A stretch of DNA of 64,000 bases from AP-15 sp963732095 (GCA_963732095.1 CAVSZA010000065.1:1-64000), one strand, 5' to 3'. Counted from the stretch's first letter, positions 33,905 through 43,376 are shown. Notes: generated by a model not told the origin, from the sequence alone. Made by a program: numbers and translations.

Positions 33905-34942
33905 TCAAGTCCCCAAGTCGATCGCAATCTCATCGCCTTGCGCGACGAGCCTGGCGCCTGTTCCTGCGCTCGCCCGCGCGATGCGGTCGAATGCAGCCCC
34001 TTCATCAGCGAGCGCTCGGGGAACGGTGCGGTTGCGATCGTCGTGGCGGACGAACTGGAATGTCATCTTCTCGAGGCGCTCTCGGTCCCAAGCTGCCCGG
34101 ACCATCATGCCGAGCCAGTCGCCGTGCCTTCTGCCGCCATGGCCGGTATGAAAGGAAAAGCTACCCAGTCCGTAGAAGATCGGCTTGCCCCTGTACACCT
34201 CGATCGGCAGCGAGAAGTGTGGCCCGTGGCCGATGACCATGCCGGCGCCCGCGTCAATTGCCCGGTGGGCGATCTCGCTCATGTAGTGGAGCACTTCCTC
34301 GTGCAGCCCCCAATGAAACGACGCGATTAGGACGTCGGCCCGATGTCGCAGCTCAGCGATATCTTCTTCGAGCCCTTGCAGATAGGCCGGATCGGCCCAG
34401 GTCAGGATCTCGGGCGGGATGCCCGGCCGGTTGGCCGGCGGACGGCCGCCGTGCAGCGGGACATGATAGGCGGTATGCCCGCGGATCACCGCGATGCCGA
34501 CGCTGTTGTCGCCGGCCTCGTGGTTCGTAGGCCAATAGACCGAACTACGCTGCAGAAACCCGAACCGCACCCCGTCCCGATCGAGGACCACCGGAGCCCG
34601 CGCCGCCGGCCGGTTCGCCCCGGCCCCGGTATGCAGGATCCCGATTTCGTCCAGGCGGGCGATTGACCCGGTAATTGCCGCCTCGCCATAATTGACATTA
34701 TTGGCGATGCCGACCGCATGAATGCCGGCCGATTTGAGCGCCTCGCCGGCTACAAAGGGATCGGCATAGAACCCCTCGTGCTCGACCGAATGCCCGCTCG
34801 GCGGGCGATAAAGGCAGCATTCTAGATTTGAAAAGACAATGTCGGCGGCGTGAAGCTCGTTCTGGATTAATGAGAACGGTACCGCCGGATCGGCGACGTT
34901 CATTAGATTGACGTCGCCGGTCAGGATCATCTTCGTCGCCAT
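33905..34942 (-). CDS. CapA-family metallophosphatase-like protein
   Basis: A 345-residue protein of the poly-gamma-glutamate biosynthesis (CapA/PgsA) family, which has a calcineurin-like phosphatase fold. Seen motifs are MILTGDVNLM (metal Asp), FSNLECCLYRPP (Asn/Glu), ANNVNYGEAAI, IASFHWGLHEE, VIGHGPHFSLP and the YGLGSFSFHTGH end. No signal peptide is present and the pgs/cap partners are absent, so capsule synthesis is doubtful; relatives of this type sit in catabolic and secondary-metabolism loci. Confidence 0.85.
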   Translation of the reverse strand: MATKMILTGDVNLMNVADPAVPFSLIQNELHAADIVFSNLECCLYRPPSGHSVEHEGFYADPFVAGEALKSAGIHAVGIANNVNYGEAAITGSIARLDEIGILHTGAGANRPAARAPVVLDRDGVRFGFLQRSSVYWPTNHEAGDNSVGIAVIRGHTAYHVPLHGGRPPANRPGIPPEILTWADPAYLQGLEEDIAELRHRADVLIASFHWGLHEEVLHYMSEIAHRAIDAGAGMVIGHGPHFSLPIEVYRGKPIFYGLGSFSFHTGHGGRRHGDWLGMMVRAAWDRERLEKMTFQFVRHDDRNRTVPRALADEGAAFDRIARASAGTGARLVAQGDEIAIDLGT

Positions 34943-35049
34943 CTCCCATCCCCTGTCGCTCCGTGACGACGATAACCTTGCCGGCGGCGAAGCGCCACAG
35001 GCCAGCCCGTTGACCGGAGTTTGGCACCGAGAAGACTCCTGATCTTGTG

Positions 35050-35135
35050 CTGCATACCCGGCGTGCGGGCTCGGTGGTCATTCCGGCATATAGCGTTCCG
35101 GAGGGCTTGCTCGCGAGCAGATAGACGTAGAACAT
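35050..35135 (-). pseudogene. GIY-YIG endonuclease fragment, N-terminal 28 residues
   Basis: MFYVYLLASKPSGTLYAGMT followed by TEPARRV is the opening of the small UPF0213-type GIY-YIG nucleases, including the second-strand residue after GTLYAG. After about residue 28 similarity ends and the frame continues as random sequence toward the CapA gene. The rest of the gene is gone, so this is a truncated remnant. Confidence 0.65.
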
Positions 35136-35208
35136 TGTAGCTGCTGCCACGTTGATCCCGGCCTATCGCCGGGAAGCCATTTTAATATGCTGGAGCCTTG
35201 AGCTGAAG

Positions 35209-35592
35209 ATGGAGCGGGCGAAGGAATCACCTCTTGCGCTTTATCAGGCGCACCTGGAAGCAGGCGAGCTGGCTTATCAATGGAGCCCGGAGGCGAACCG
35301 GGCGGTATTCTATCCGCGCGTCATCTGCCCCTTTACCGGCAGCGATCGGCTCGAATGGCGGGTGAGCGCGGGTCTCGGGACGGTTTACGCCACGACGGTC
35401 ACCCATCCACGCGAAGGCGCGCCCTATAATGTCGCGCTCATTGATTGCGACGAGGGCTTCCGCATCATGAGTCGGGTCGAGGGTGTTGCGCCGGAGCTGG
35501 TGCGGATCGGCATGCGGGTCAGGTTCCGGATTCACGAGCCCGGCGGCGGCGAGCCGCCCTACCCGGTATTCGTGCCGCTGGAGACCGCTTAA
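35209..35592 (+). CDS. DUF35 OB-fold protein, partner of the thiolase
   Basis: A 127-residue protein with the DUF35 N-terminal helix (SPLALYQAHLEAGELAYQW). A degenerate zinc-ribbon region follows (YPRVICPFTGSDRLEWR, only one Cys of the usual four), and then the OB fold (GLGTVYATTVTHPREGAPYNVALIDCDEG). DUF35 proteins form complexes with SCP-x-type thiolases, for example in steroid side-chain aldolases and ketothiolases. The TAATG overlap with the next gene strongly supports such a complex. ATG 35209 is used; the open frame begins at 35152 but is out of pattern. Confidence 0.88.
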   Translation: MERAKESPLALYQAHLEAGELAYQWSPEANRAVFYPRVICPFTGSDRLEWRVSAGLGTVYATTVTHPREGAPYNVALIDCDEGFRIMSRVEGVAPELVRIGMRVRFRIHEPGGGEPPYPVFVPLETA

Positions 35593-36746
35593 TGGACGGG
35601 CTGCAGCGCGGGGCCGCCGCGATCGTCGGCGTCGCCGAATCCGATCTGGGCGCGGTCGCCGCGGAGATGACCCCGATCGATTTGATGGCGCAAGGCATCC
35701 AGCGGGCGCTGGCCAATTGCGGTCTTCAGCTGCGCGATGTGGACGGCCTGCTCTGCGCGACGACACAAAGCCGCACCTCGGGCCTTGCGTTGAGCGAATA
35801 TCTCGGCATCTCGCCCGCCTTTATCGATACGACGATTCTCGGCGGTTCGTCTTTCATGTTTCACGTCGCGCACGCGCAGGCGGCGCTCCAGCTCGGCCTG
35901 TGCAGGGTCGCGGTCATCGCCTATGGCAGCACCCAGCGGACGGTCGGCCGCCGTCAGGCCTCGGCGCGCGAATACAATCCCTACGAAACCCCGTTCCGCC
36001 CGTTTCTGCCCGCGACCGCCTATGCATTGGCGGCATCGCGCCATATGCACCAATACGGCACGACCCGCGAGCAACTGGCGGCAGTCGCGGTGGCGGCGCG
36101 GGAATGGGCGTTGCTCAACCCGGCGGCTTGGGAAAAGAAGCCGCTGGCGGTCGACGAGGTCCTGTCGGCGCGCATGGTGAGCGATCCGTTGACCGTGCGC
36201 GATTGCTGTCTGATCACTGATGGCGGCGGCGCCGTGATCATGACCACCGCCGAGCGCGCCCGGTCGCTGAAAAAGCCGCCGGTCTACATCCTCGGATGCG
36301 GCGAGGCGGTCACTCACGCCAGTATTTCGAGCATGCCGGATCTGACGGTGACCGGGGCCCTTCAGTCGGGGCGTGCGGCATACGGGATGGCGCGGCTCGC
36401 GCCCGGCGACATCGACGTCGTCGAGCTGTACGATGCCTTCACGATCAACACGATCCTTTTCCTGGAGGATCTCGGTTTCTGCCCGAAAGGGGAGGGGGGC
36501 CGCTTCGTATCTGGCGGCCATATCGCGCCCGGCGGCGGCCTGCCGGTCAACACCAACGGCGGCGGGCTCTCCTATTGCCATCCCGGCATGTACGGACTTT
36601 TTCTGTTGATCGAGGCGACACGGCAGTTGCGCCGCGAATGCGGCACCCGCCAGATCGCCGATTGCGAGACCGCGATGACGCACGGCAACGGCGGCGTGCT
36701 GTCATCGCAGAGTTCGGTGATCCTCGGAACACAGGCGACGATTTGA
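35592..36746 (+). CDS. SCP-x/Ltp2-like thiolase-fold protein
   Basis: A 384-residue thiolase-superfamily protein (AIVGVAESDLG start, YGMARLAPGDIDVVELYDAF, NTNGGGLSYCHPGMYG). The position of the usual nucleophilic Cys in thiolases is occupied by GGSSFMFHVAHAQAAL, so no classical N-terminal active-site Cys is seen. The C-terminal His/Cys pair (SYCHPG) is kept. Such Cys-less proteins with a DUF35 partner, like Ltp2, act as retro-aldolases on CoA thioesters. That function is inferred from the family; the substrate is open. Confidence 0.88.
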   Translation: MDGLQRGAAAIVGVAESDLGAVAAEMTPIDLMAQGIQRALANCGLQLRDVDGLLCATTQSRTSGLALSEYLGISPAFIDTTILGGSSFMFHVAHAQAALQLGLCRVAVIAYGSTQRTVGRRQASAREYNPYETPFRPFLPATAYALAASRHMHQYGTTREQLAAVAVAAREWALLNPAAWEKKPLAVDEVLSARMVSDPLTVRDCCLITDGGGAVIMTTAERARSLKKPPVYILGCGEAVTHASISSMPDLTVTGALQSGRAAYGMARLAPGDIDVVELYDAFTINTILFLEDLGFCPKGEGGRFVSGGHIAPGGGLPVNTNGGGLSYCHPGMYGLFLLIEATRQLRRECGTRQIADCETAMTHGNGGVLSSQSSVILGTQATI

Positions 36747-36891
36747 ACCGGAACCTGTGACATTAAGGGTTTGGAAAACCCCGCCACGCCAAATCCGGTA
36801 TCGCGCCTGCAAACCGTTTTATTATCCGCGAGATCGGGCACAGCACCGGATTCCGCGTTCCCTGACCCCAACAGCTGCACGGCCAACAGAT

Positions 36892-37875
36892 ATGAAGGTG
36901 CGTCTGATACAGTTCGTAATCGGCCTCGCCTGCACGTTGTTCTTTCTGGCGATCGCCTTCTATCGAGTGCAGCTGGGAACGGTCAGCGCGGCTCTGGCGG
37001 GAGCCAATCCTCTCTGGATTGCAGCGGCGATGCCGATATATGCCGTGAGTTTGGCGCTTCGAGCCTGGCGGTGGCAAGTTATCCTGCGCCCGGTTGCGGC
37101 AATTCCTTACCCGATCGTGGCGCGCGCGCTGCTCGTCGGCTACGGGCTCAATGCCGTGATGCCGGCGCGGCTTGGCGAGCTCTTTCGCGCTGAATTCTTC
37201 AAGAAAACCTTTGGACTGTCGCGGGTATGGGGGCTGACTTCGATCGTTATCGAGCGGCTGTTCGACGGGATTACCATCGTTTGCTGCCTTGGGGCCGGTC
37301 TGCTGTTCGCCGCCGCAGCAAAGCCGAACGCAGGGCTGCTGATAAACGTGCTGGTGACCGGCAGCGTTCTGTTCGGCGCCGTCTTGCTTGCTGCGTTCTA
37401 CCTTTCCAGCTCGATGATGTCCCGCATTGTCGGACGCTTCCCCGCATTATCGGCCCAAATGGCAATGGTGCAGCAAGGGTTGGAGATCCTGCGAACGTGG
37501 CGGACGTTGGAGATCATCGGGATTACGCTCATCATCTATGTGCCGGATGCGCTCTCCTTGTGGGTTCTCGTCAAGGCGGTAGGGTTGACGCTGGGGTTTT
37601 CCGACACCCTGGTCCTCCTCGGCGCAGCGGGTCTGAGCACGCTCGTGCCGTCCGGTCCGGCCTTTCTCGGCACATTGCAATTCGCTTATGCGTTGGCGGT
37701 AGAATTCGCCGGCGGTGCTCGCGCGCTCGGGATCGCGGCGGCAACTCTCGCACAGCTTTGCTTGCTTCTCCCCCTTGCGCTAATCGCGGCCGGCATTCTA
37801 GTTCACGGCTCGGGAACCGCTCTCTATACGATTTGGGCAGGGCGGCAATCCGATGGCGGGCGAGCTGGCCAATGA
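36892..37875 (+). CDS. Flippase-like membrane protein (LPG-synthase TM-region / UPF0104 family)
   Basis: Integral membrane protein of 327 residues with about eight hydrophobic helices. Family features are the LALRAWRWQVILRP segment, GYGLNAVMPARLGELFRAEFF after helix 3, and VIERLFDGITI. These proteins (YbhN type, AglD type) are thought to move lipids or lipid-linked sugars across the membrane, but the substrate is unknown. ATG 36892 begins directly at the first helix (MKVRLIQFVIGLACTLFFLA). No glycosyltransferase is adjacent. Confidence 0.85.
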   Translation: MKVRLIQFVIGLACTLFFLAIAFYRVQLGTVSAALAGANPLWIAAAMPIYAVSLALRAWRWQVILRPVAAIPYPIVARALLVGYGLNAVMPARLGELFRAEFFKKTFGLSRVWGLTSIVIERLFDGITIVCCLGAGLLFAAAAKPNAGLLINVLVTGSVLFGAVLLAAFYLSSSMMSRIVGRFPALSAQMAMVQQGLEILRTWRTLEIIGITLIIYVPDALSLWVLVKAVGLTLGFSDTLVLLGAAGLSTLVPSGPAFLGTLQFAYALAVEFAGGARALGIAAATLAQLCLLLPLALIAAGILVHGSGTALYTIWAGRQSDGGRAGQ

Positions 37876-38012
37876 CGCACGTGGTGCGTGCGCCCCGGCG
37901 CTCCACGGTCGATCACCGCTGGCTTTGCCGCGCACGGCCGCCTTAGGCTAGGATGCCGGCGCTGCGCGGAATTGTCTGAACCGCGGCGGGCCTCTGGAGG
38001 GAGGAAATCGAA

Positions 38013-40136
38013 ATGGCGGAAGGCGGGTTGGTTCGCTTCGAGAATGTGGATGGGATCGGGGTTATCACGGTCGACAATCCGCCGGTCAATGCGCTGAGCC
38101 CGGGGGTGCCCGAGGGCATCGTCGAAAACGTCGAGCGCGGCAACGCCGACCCGGCGATCAAGGCGATGGTGCTGATCGGCGCCGGCCGCAGTTTCATCGC
38201 CGGCGCCGACATCCGCCAATTCGGCACGAGACGGCCGCCGCCTGTACCGGGAAGGCGCACGCACGAGCTGCTCGACAACAGCCAAAAGCCGGTGGTCGCG
38301 GCGATCCACGGCTATGCGCTCGGCGGCGGGCTGGAGATTGCGCTCGCCTCGAACTACCGCATCGCCGTGCCGAGCGCCAAAGTGGGCCTGCCTGAGGTAT
38401 TGATAGGCATTCTGCCGGGTAGCGGCGGAACGCAGCGGTTGCCGCGGCTGATCGGCCCAAAGGCGGCGATGGAGATGATCGTCTCCGGCCGCCACGTTCC
38501 GGCTGAGGAGGCGCATCGCCTCGGCATCATCGACGAACTGGTCCAGGAAGGCGATGACCTGCGCCAGGCGGCAATTGCGATGGCGCGCCGCGTTGCCGAC
38601 ACGCGGCCATTGCCGAGGATCCGCGACCGCGACGAAAAACTCGTCGAGGCCAAGACCGATCCCGGCATTTTCGATGGGATGCGCAAGTCGATCGCGCGGC
38701 GCGCCCGCAACCAAAAGGCGCCCTACAATTGCATCGCCGCGGTCGAGGCGGCCTGCAGCCTGCCGTTCGACGACGGCATCAGGCGCGAGCGCGAACTGTT
38801 CGACGAACTCGAAAATTCCGCCGAGGCGCGCGCCCTGCGCTATGCGTTCTTTGCCGAGCGCGAGGTCGCCAAACTGCCCGACATCCCGCGCGACACGCCG
38901 CTGCGCCCGATCAAGACCGCGGCGATCGTCGGCGCCGGCACGATGGGCGGCGGCATCTCAATGAGCTTTGCCGAGTTCGGCTTCCCGGTGAAGCTCCTCG
39001 AAGCGAGCCAAGAGGCGCTCGACCGCGGCATCGCGCGTATCCGCAGCAATTACGAAACCAGCGTCAGGCGCGGCAGCCTCAGCGAGGCCGAGATGAACCG
39101 CCGGATGGCATTGATCGAGCCGGTCACCAGCTATGACGACATCGCCCAATGCGACGTCGTCATCGAGGCGGTGTTCGAGCGCATTCCGGTCAAGGAGGAG
39201 GTCTTCAAAAAGCTCGACGAGGTCATGAAACCCGGCGCGCTGCTGTACACCAACACTTCGGGCATCGACATCGACATCATGGCCAACGCGACAAAGCGGC
39301 CGCAGGACGTCGCCGGTACGCATTTTTTTGCGCCGGCCAATGTCATGAAATTGTTCGAGGTCGTGAAGGGGGCGAAGAGCGCGCCCGACACTCTGGCCAC
39401 GGCGATGGATCTCGGCCGCAAGATCGGCAAGATCAGCGCGATGGCCGGCAATGGCGACGGCTTTGTCGCCAACCGCAGCCGCACCCCTTTCGGCACCGAG
39501 ATGAACATCATGGTCGAAGAAGGGGCACTGCCCGAGCAGGTCGACAAGGTCATGGTCGATTTCGGCTACCCGATCGGCCCGTTCGCGACCGCCGATCTGT
39601 CGGGGCTCGACATCGGCTATGACAGCCGGCAGCGGCGCGCCGCGGAGAACCCGAACTACCGAAAAATGCCGATCGCCGACGCCATCGTCGAAATGGGGCG
39701 TCTGGGGCAAAAGACCGGAGCCGGCTGGTTCCGCTACGAGAAGGGCGACCGCACCCCGCATCCCGACCCCGAAGTCGCCCGCCTCATCAAGGAAAAGGCG
39801 ACCGAGATGGGGGTCGAGCAGCGCAGCTTCACGGACGAGGAGATCCTGCGCCGGCTATTGTTCGCTTCGGTCAACGAAGCCTGCAAGATCCTCGAAGAGG
39901 GTAAGGCCTACCGCGCCAGCGACATCGACGTGATGTGGCTGGGCGGCTTCGGCTTCCCGCGCTACCGCGGCGGCCTGATGTACTGGGCCGACGGCATCGG
40001 CGTCGCCGAGGTCTACCGCCAGATCCAGGCCTGGCACCAGCAATATGGCGAGCGCTGGGTCCCCGCACCCCTGCTGCGCCGCCTCGCCGAAGCCGGCACC
40101 CCGCTGCGCGAAGCGAAGCCTGGCCGGCCGATGTGA
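38013..40136 (+). CDS. FadJ-like enoyl-CoA hydratase / 3-hydroxyacyl-CoA dehydrogenase
   Basis: Fatty-acid beta-oxidation enzyme of 707 residues with two activities. The N-terminal crotonase domain (1-190) has AGADIRQFG for the oxyanion hole, YALGGGLEIALA and LPEVLIGILPGSGGTQRLP with a catalytic Glu. The dehydrogenase domain (about 300-590) has the NAD motif IVGAGTMGGGIS, HFFAPANVMKLFEVVKG with the catalytic His, and QKTGAGWFRYE. The C-terminal duplicate domain ends with WLGGFGFPRYRGG. Its strong ribosome site is GGAGGGAGG before ATG 38013. The thiolase partner for classical beta-oxidation (FadA/FadI) is not adjacent. Confidence 0.95.
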   Translation: MAEGGLVRFENVDGIGVITVDNPPVNALSPGVPEGIVENVERGNADPAIKAMVLIGAGRSFIAGADIRQFGTRRPPPVPGRRTHELLDNSQKPVVAAIHGYALGGGLEIALASNYRIAVPSAKVGLPEVLIGILPGSGGTQRLPRLIGPKAAMEMIVSGRHVPAEEAHRLGIIDELVQEGDDLRQAAIAMARRVADTRPLPRIRDRDEKLVEAKTDPGIFDGMRKSIARRARNQKAPYNCIAAVEAACSLPFDDGIRRERELFDELENSAEARALRYAFFAEREVAKLPDIPRDTPLRPIKTAAIVGAGTMGGGISMSFAEFGFPVKLLEASQEALDRGIARIRSNYETSVRRGSLSEAEMNRRMALIEPVTSYDDIAQCDVVIEAVFERIPVKEEVFKKLDEVMKPGALLYTNTSGIDIDIMANATKRPQDVAGTHFFAPANVMKLFEVVKGAKSAPDTLATAMDLGRKIGKISAMAGNGDGFVANRSRTPFGTEMNIMVEEGALPEQVDKVMVDFGYPIGPFATADLSGLDIGYDSRQRRAAENPNYRKMPIADAIVEMGRLGQKTGAGWFRYEKGDRTPHPDPEVARLIKEKATEMGVEQRSFTDEEILRRLLFASVNEACKILEEGKAYRASDIDVMWLGGFGFPRYRGGLMYWADGIGVAEVYRQIQAWHQQYGERWVPAPLLRRLAEAGTPLREAKPGRPM

Positions 40137-40219
40137 AGATTAGCAGGGAGATAGCGTGGGGCGGAAAAGCACACAGCGCATTCGGTTTTGCCCGGCCTTA
40201 AAGCGCCGAGACGCTTTCG

Positions 40220-40504
40220 ATGGAAACGATCAATAATGCGGACTTGCCGGCACCGCGGCGCACGCGGGATAAGAGCGAGGCCCTGCGGCACCTCATTGAA
40301 ACGGCCATCCGGCTTACTGCCAGGATGGAAGACCCGTTTGCCGTCCATCTTCTCGTTGATTCAGCCGACAAAATCCTCATTGACCAAGCAAAGCAGAATG
40401 GTCGCGAGCTTCGCGTTGATTTGGAATGTTTCAGTTTGAATTTTCATAACCTTGGCAGCGTTGCCGATCAGGTCGGCAGGACGCTTCTCGCCAAGGTCCT
40501 CTAG
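40220..40504 (+). CDS. Small hypothetical protein, possibly truncated
   Basis: A 94-residue protein. RHLIETAIRLTARMEDPFAV and LLVDSADKILIDQAKQNGRE recall the N-terminal part of a hypothetical family of about 200 residues seen in Bradyrhizobium-like genomes. The end after ELRVDLECFS differs, so a truncation or frame problem is possible. It lies at the start of the decayed accessory patch. The 3' end overlaps the convergent gene at 40501 by four bases. Confidence 0.5.
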   Translation: METINNADLPAPRRTRDKSEALRHLIETAIRLTARMEDPFAVHLLVDSADKILIDQAKQNGRELRVDLECFSLNFHNLGSVADQVGRTLLAKVL

Positions 40505-40695
40505 GCATCGGGATTCTCTAGCTTGGTCTCGAAAGCAGGCCCCACGATGCTTAGGTCGTACTTTCGGGCGTACCGATCGCAAGCTTCTCCTCTGGCGTCC
40601 TCGTAATCGAAACCAGGAATCTCATATCGCTCCGGCGGCTTTCCCCTGCCAGAAACTGTGAACACAAATACGCGCTGTCGCCTCTGCCTTATCAT
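40501..40695 (-). CDS. Small hypothetical protein
   Basis: A 64-residue basic protein (MIRQRRQRVFVFTVSG, then YEIPGFDYEDARGEACDRYARKYDLSIVGP). Composition is protein-like and the terminal PAFETKLENPDA is polar. No family is recognised. Convergent with the preceding small gene. Confidence 0.45.
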   Translation of the reverse strand: MIRQRRQRVFVFTVSGRGKPPERYEIPGFDYEDARGEACDRYARKYDLSIVGPAFETKLENPDA

Positions 40696-40832
40696 CGGTC
40701 ACTCCGTTTTTGAGAACATATTCGTCAGTCGGCGTAAAGCGACGCATGCTCATTGCATCCCCAATTTGTCGGTACTCTGCTCCCCGTTTCGACCCACGAT
40801 AGGCCGCAAAGGCTCCGAGGGGTTCGCCAATA

Positions 40833-41974
40833 TCATAGTATCGTCAGCTTCGCGGAGGGCGCTTCTAAAGCAGGAATGGCCGCCAGCGACCGACCGGTCA
40901 CAGCCTGCAGATCGCCATACATGCCTTGCGTGCTGTCGATGATTTTTCGAATTTTCCTTCTCTTGCCGGGCCACTTCGTTGCGAACCAGCGTTTCTCGCG
41001 CTCGACATCGGTCCACAAGTAGCTGAACCCTTCGACGATCGCTTGGATGCGGTGCTGGAATTCCACACTGGTCAGGTACTGATACAAGACCTCCATTTTT
41101 TCATCTTTGCCCTCCAAGTTGGCGCGTTCGGCATAGATCTGGATCAAGCTGTAGCGCAGCAGAACAGCGAGGTCCTTGGCGTGTCGCCGTTGCACTATCC
41201 AGACACCGTCCCGGTATAAAAAGGTTTCCACACCAGGGGACGGCTGGACCGCAACAAGGACCGCGATCTGTGCTTTCGCTTCCCGCTGATCGGCCCGAAG
41301 CTTCGGAAGCCACGTCTCGGTCCATTGGGCATTCTTCGTTTCCCATAGGATCGTTCCGCAGAAGCGCCCGCGCCGGTCGCTCACTTTCTGGACCACGTCG
41401 ACGCCCCGCTGCCCTTTTTCACCTCTGTGACTTCGTCGTCCTTAAATTCATGCCGCAGAAGCTCCTCGATTTCGAGTTCCAGCACCTCGCCCTGGGCTTG
41501 CTGCGAGCCCCGCTGCATCTTGGCTTTGAGCTCCTCGACCTGGTGCAATGCGTCGGCGAGATGCTTATCCTTTTCGCGACCTTTGAGCTCGAACTCTTGC
41601 GCCACATTCTTCCGGGTCTCGTCCCTAATGCGGTCTTCGTCCCCAGCAAGTTGCTGTTTGTACGCCAGCTCGCGCTCTTCATCCTTGCGTTTCAGGGCGC
41701 GAATTCCTGCAGTTAAATCCTCGAGCTGTTTCAAAAGGCGTTTACTGCGCTCCCGTTCCTCGATAGTTTCCGCTTGTAGCGCGGCTTCGCGTGACTCGTG
41801 TTCCTGATTAGCCTTGTGAGCTGCAGCCGCTGCTGCCGCCGTTCGAACGTCATCTAGGTCCTTGGCGTGACGTTCGCGCTCTTCGGCAAGAACCTCCCAC
41901 TCGATCTCCCTCCGGAACGCGTCCGTCAATGGGATATCAGCGTTACATTTTGGGCACTTGAGGATGGCATCCAT
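40833..41974 (-). pseudogene. DUF2130 protein, split by one frameshift
   Basis: The N-terminal part (start ATG 41974, MDAILKCPKCNADIPLTDAF) has a zinc-finger-like CPKC and a long coiled coil (about 30-170) ending in ELEIEELLRHEFKDDEV. At about 41405, at an AAAAAGGGC run, the frame must shift by one base to continue as GVDVVQKVSDRRGRFCGTILWETKNAQWTETWLPKLRADQ. This is the DUF2130 core, which has a restriction-nuclease-like look (D...E-x-K), and it runs on to the stop at 40833. With the base restored the protein would be about 380 residues, close to the family size. The homopolymer context leaves sequencing error open. Confidence 0.82.
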
Positions 41975-42430
41975 AGGTCAATCCTAAAGTTGATATAAGC
42001 CGCCAAGCATTGAAGTCCCAAATGTCATCCTGCCGGGGGCCACCCGTCTCTCTGCTTGGTAAAATAAAAATTAGAGTGCACTTCTAACTCTGTCAATAGT
42101 ACTCGTGATGGACTGGATAAAATCTAGTTAGTTCTAAAATCTAGTTTTATTTCTCTTTGTAAAATCTTGCTCCGAATTTGTTTATCTAATAGCTAATCTC
42201 CTGAAGCTGGTTTCCTGCGGTTGGTTTCCTATAGCTGGTTTCCTACAGCCAATTCCAAAGTTGATCATTTCTCAGTTGGTAATCCTACAGTCTGTATCTC
42301 ACAGTTGGTCATCTCTAAGTGGCGTCCTACATTCTCTGCGTACAACGAGACAAGAGGTTGTCGGATAAGAGCGTCCGGGCGAATTTCGTCGCGACGTTCC
42401 TCGTTCGCGTTGGTCAGGTGCAGCGTGTAG
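41975..42430. other. AT-rich noncoding segment
   Basis: Base composition falls far below the surroundings, particularly 42040-42200 (runs such as AAAATAAAAATTAGAG and TCTAGTTTTATTTCTC). It contains a direct repeat AAAATCTAGTT (42119-42129 and 42136-42146) and the 14-bp tandem array at 42191. No protein gene is visible. It separates the broken DUF2130 gene from the Rieske oxygenase fragment and looks foreign. Confidence 0.7.
42191..42330 (+). repeat. Degenerate 14-15 bp tandem repeat, about ten units
   Basis: Successive units can be laid out as AGCTAATCTCCTGA, AGCTGGTTTCCTGC, GGTTGGTTTCCTAT, AGCTGGTTTCCTAC, then more diverged units such as AGTTGGTAATCCTAC and AGTTGGTCATCTCTA. Consensus is roughly AGYTGGTTTCCTAC. 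The period is not a multiple of three and no reading frame uses it. Confidence 0.7.
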
Positions 42431-42720
42431 GCAAACTGGAGAAGGCCAGCGACGGATTGGAGCATATCGGCGCCACCGATCGCGGGGTCATGATGTTCCG
42501 GAACCAGACGAGACGCGGCATCCGGGCTGTGCAAGCCGGTCACGACCCTGCGGGCCTCTGCCGTGACGCCGGCGTGGCCATCCCGACATACTGTAACGAC
42601 ACCGTTATGCGCATGCCGTCCAATGCGGATCCGGAAATGGACCGTCAGCGCATGCGCGACACCGGGCGGCGGCTGGCGGATGGCTATCTCAGGGATCCGC
42701 CGTTATTGGCATCCATGTGA
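42430..42720 (+). pseudogene. Rieske-type aromatic oxygenase alpha-subunit remnant (C-terminal)
   Basis: From about residue 48 of the open frame it reads LEHIGATDRGVMMFRNQTRR then GIRAVQAGHDPAGLCRDAG, like the last 90 residues of ring-hydroxylating dioxygenase large subunits (E-H-x-x-x-S/T-D-R-G-x-x-M-x-R). The Rieske domain and most of the catalytic domain are absent, and the AT-rich repeat lies where they should be. The family call rests on the tail only. Confidence 0.55.
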
Positions 42721-42826
42721 CCTCCGAACCTGCCGCCAGTGACGGCTTCACTGGCGAAGAGGGCCGGATCAGTCGGGAGTTCGTCGCACCAACGCCATCG
42801 AAATCTGAACACCAGGAGTAGCAGAA

Positions 42827-43376
42827 ATGAAACACAGAGGATTTTCCCACATCGGCCTTTCGACCCTGGACCTGGACAAAACCCGTGAGTTTTACGAGGG
42901 GGTTCTGGGCTTTAAGCCGGTGGTCGCCGACACGATAACGATCGAAGAAGGCGGCCGGCTTCGGCACCTTTTTTTCGATATCGGGCGCGATCAGCTGATC
43001 GCTTTTCTGGAACCGCAGGGGGTCCCCGGGATACCCGGCAGATTATGATGCCGGCATCAACCGCGGACTAGGCGTCCCCGCCGGCTTCTATCATTTTGCC
43101 TTCGACGCCGGTTCGGTGGCTGCCCTCACGCAGAAGCGCGACGAATTGCGCGCCAAGGGCGTAGAGGTCACCGATATCGTCGATCACCAACGGGCTCAGT
43201 CGGTCTACTTCAAAGATCCAAACGGCCTCTCGCTCGAATATTGCTGCGTGGTCGGCAACCGTTCCGAGGGTGACGCGGCTATGCGGGGAGCTTTCACAAT
43301 ACGGCGCGCCGCATTGGAACTCGGCAACGCGATCAGCGCCGAGGCAAAATCGGGGCGTGGTAAGAGGCAGGCTTGA
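42827..43376 (+). pseudogene. VOC-superfamily protein with one frameshift
   Basis: The first part from ATG 42827 reads MKHRGFSHIGLSTLDLDKTR then EFYEGVLGFKPVV, with a glyoxalase-type His. The frame ends at 43048, but homology continues in another frame with DAGINRGLGVPAGFYHFAFDA, then VTDIVDHQ, SVYFKDPNGLSLEYCC and a stop at 43376. The shift lies near GCAGGGGGTCCCCGGGATACC, a homopolymer-rich spot, so error cannot be excluded. It is next to the Rieske remnant, and both fit an aromatic catabolic cluster. Confidence 0.8.

Noticed and set aside
34698..35049. Continuation of the GIY-YIG protein to 150 residues
   Set aside because: After about 28 residues the family similarity ends and the frame runs through the CapA gene's 5' end on the same strand in another frame.
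42191..42330. CRISPR array
   Set aside because: Units are only 14-15 bp, contiguous and degenerate, with no spacers and no cas genes in the window.
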